DNA of 64,000 nucleotides from Anniella stebbinsi (Eukaryota; Chordata; Lepidosauria; Squamata; Anniellidae): positions 16,400,001 through 16,464,000 of the forward strand of contig JARDYH010000005.1 of NCBI GenBank assembly GCA_029215795.1, read 5' to 3'. Every line of letters starts with the position of its first letter. Positions within the stretch are counted from its first letter, which is position 1. Below the pieces are notes generated by a model, which was not told the DNA's origin, did not search any database, and saw nothing but the letters and a program-made list of their open reading frames with translations. Shown piece by piece: positions 63,613-64,000 of the stretch. The translations under genes were made by a program, and so were the position numbers.

Positions 63613-63851
63613 CTAAGGTCAGACCTTCCGTGCCTCTGTAAGACCTGATGAATGGCTGCCTTGCATCCATATTTTAAGACTGATCTTTGCAGAAGAGAGA
63701 GGGGACAGTCCATTCCACGGATGCCGTGCTGTGCAGGGAGAGAGCCTGGGGTTCCCGTGTGTGTGTGTGTGTGTGTAGGAGAGCTTATCTCAAGGCACTA
63801 CTGCCTGTTTTGGATACTGACCTGCTCCCCTCTCTCCTCCTTCCTTGGCAG

Positions 63852-63939
63852 GGGCTTCTGCTTCTTCAATTCAGTGGCAATTGCAGCCAGGCAGCTCCAG
63901 CAGAAAGGGAAAATCAACAAGATCCTTATTGTGGACTGG
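63852..63939 (+). CDS. HDAC7: HDAC7 exon q (last in window)
   Basis: Acceptor CCTTGGCAG, donor GTGAGT. Completes Met698 and encodes [20 protein letters not shown] then INKILIVDW, residues 699-727. [11 protein letters not shown] and KILIVDW are deacetylase-core strands. The next codon should start the Asp of DVHHGNG, which carries active-site zinc ligands and lies past the window. Phase 2 in, 0 out. Confidence 0.98.
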
Positions 63940-64000
63940 GTGAGTCCCCCTTCCCAAACGATTCCCTCTCACCCTGCAGGTCAGTTTCTCACTATTTTTG

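Larger units (their letters stand above)
18069..63939 (+). other. HDAC7: HDAC7 gene body, partial (17 coding exons; 5' and 3' ends outside or not found)
   Basis: The gene encodes a class IIa histone deacetylase, a signal-dependent transcriptional co-repressor that shuttles between nucleus and cytoplasm and binds MEF2 factors. Joined exons give 727 codons from Met at 18116, collinear with mammalian HDAC7. Landmarks (this numbering): CtBP-like PMDLR at the start; Gln-rich helix about 20-45; MEF2-binding helix about 83-100; 14-3-3 motifs at RKTASEP (Ser156), RKESAPPSL, RTRSEPLP and RPLSRAHSSP; deacetylase domain from about 540; structural-zinc ligands Cys554, Cys556, His562 and Cys639; catalytic His690-His691. 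These positions sit a constant 21 above the human numbers I recall (533, 535, 541, 618, 669, 670). The next residue, the Asp of DWDVHHG, would be in the first exon beyond the window. HDAC4, 5 and 9 are excluded by the linker text. Every exon pair joins in phase and no frameshift or stop was found. Confidence 0.97.

Noticed and set aside
1..64000. CRISPR array, prokaryotic operon or novel defence-like system
   Set aside because: No regularly spaced direct repeats, no operon-like gene packing; intron/exon structure and SINE/LINE content are vertebrate.

Overview
The window is vertebrate nuclear DNA. It carries one recognisable protein-coding gene: the 5' and middle part of HDAC7, a class IIa histone deacetylase, on the + strand. 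Seventeen coding exons lie between 18069 and 63939. All have AG/GT boundaries and mutually compatible phases, and together they encode 727 codons from the in-frame Met at 18116. The window ends just after the exon finishing in ...IVDW, so the rest of the catalytic domain (about 280 residues in the human protein) lies beyond position 64000. The first (5') exon or exons were not found and probably lie upstream or unrecognised in the first 18 kb.

The repeats point to a squamate reptile (lizard or snake); this is inference from pattern recognition, and I cannot name a genus. They include tRNA-derived SINEs with a GCTCAG...GGTTCAATCCC promoter, CR1-like LINE tails ending in ACCGCCC...GGGCGGTATATAAAT, a squamate-style L1, many short palindromic DNA-transposon derivatives carrying ACAACTCCCATCA or CCCATTGA cores, and abundant (AAT)n, (CA)n and (TA)n microsatellites.

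Layout. 1-18068: no gene seen; it holds CR1, SINE and palindromic repeats, a CpG-dense GCGCATT-rich element (13621-13975) and a 320-bp CA/TG/TA microsatellite (14045-14368). 18069-20271: the first two visible HDAC7 exons, separated by an intron with a hairpin-rich GC element (18485-19215) and a second foldback. 20272-35745: a 15.5-kb intron with SINEs, a palindromic element, a 5'-truncated L1 with target-site duplications (29701-32054) whose middle is replaced by foreign DNA, and a multiply nested CR1 (32230-33583). 35746-49300: nine exons for the MEF2-binding helix, the 14-3-3 phosphosites and the linker. 51790-63939: six exons for the first part of the deacetylase domain, with the structural-zinc Cys/His ligands and the catalytic His pair.

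The most notable unexplained structure is the number of long inverted repeats. One family of about 320 bp occurs four times, three copies with exact 8-bp target-site duplications (hAT-like). There are also several single-copy near-perfect foldbacks, for example 45723-45892 and 62684-62878. Many sit in HDAC7 introns, so the pre-mRNA should contain many intramolecular double-stranded segments. I found no gene cluster, CRISPR array, prokaryotic system or other new multi-gene system.
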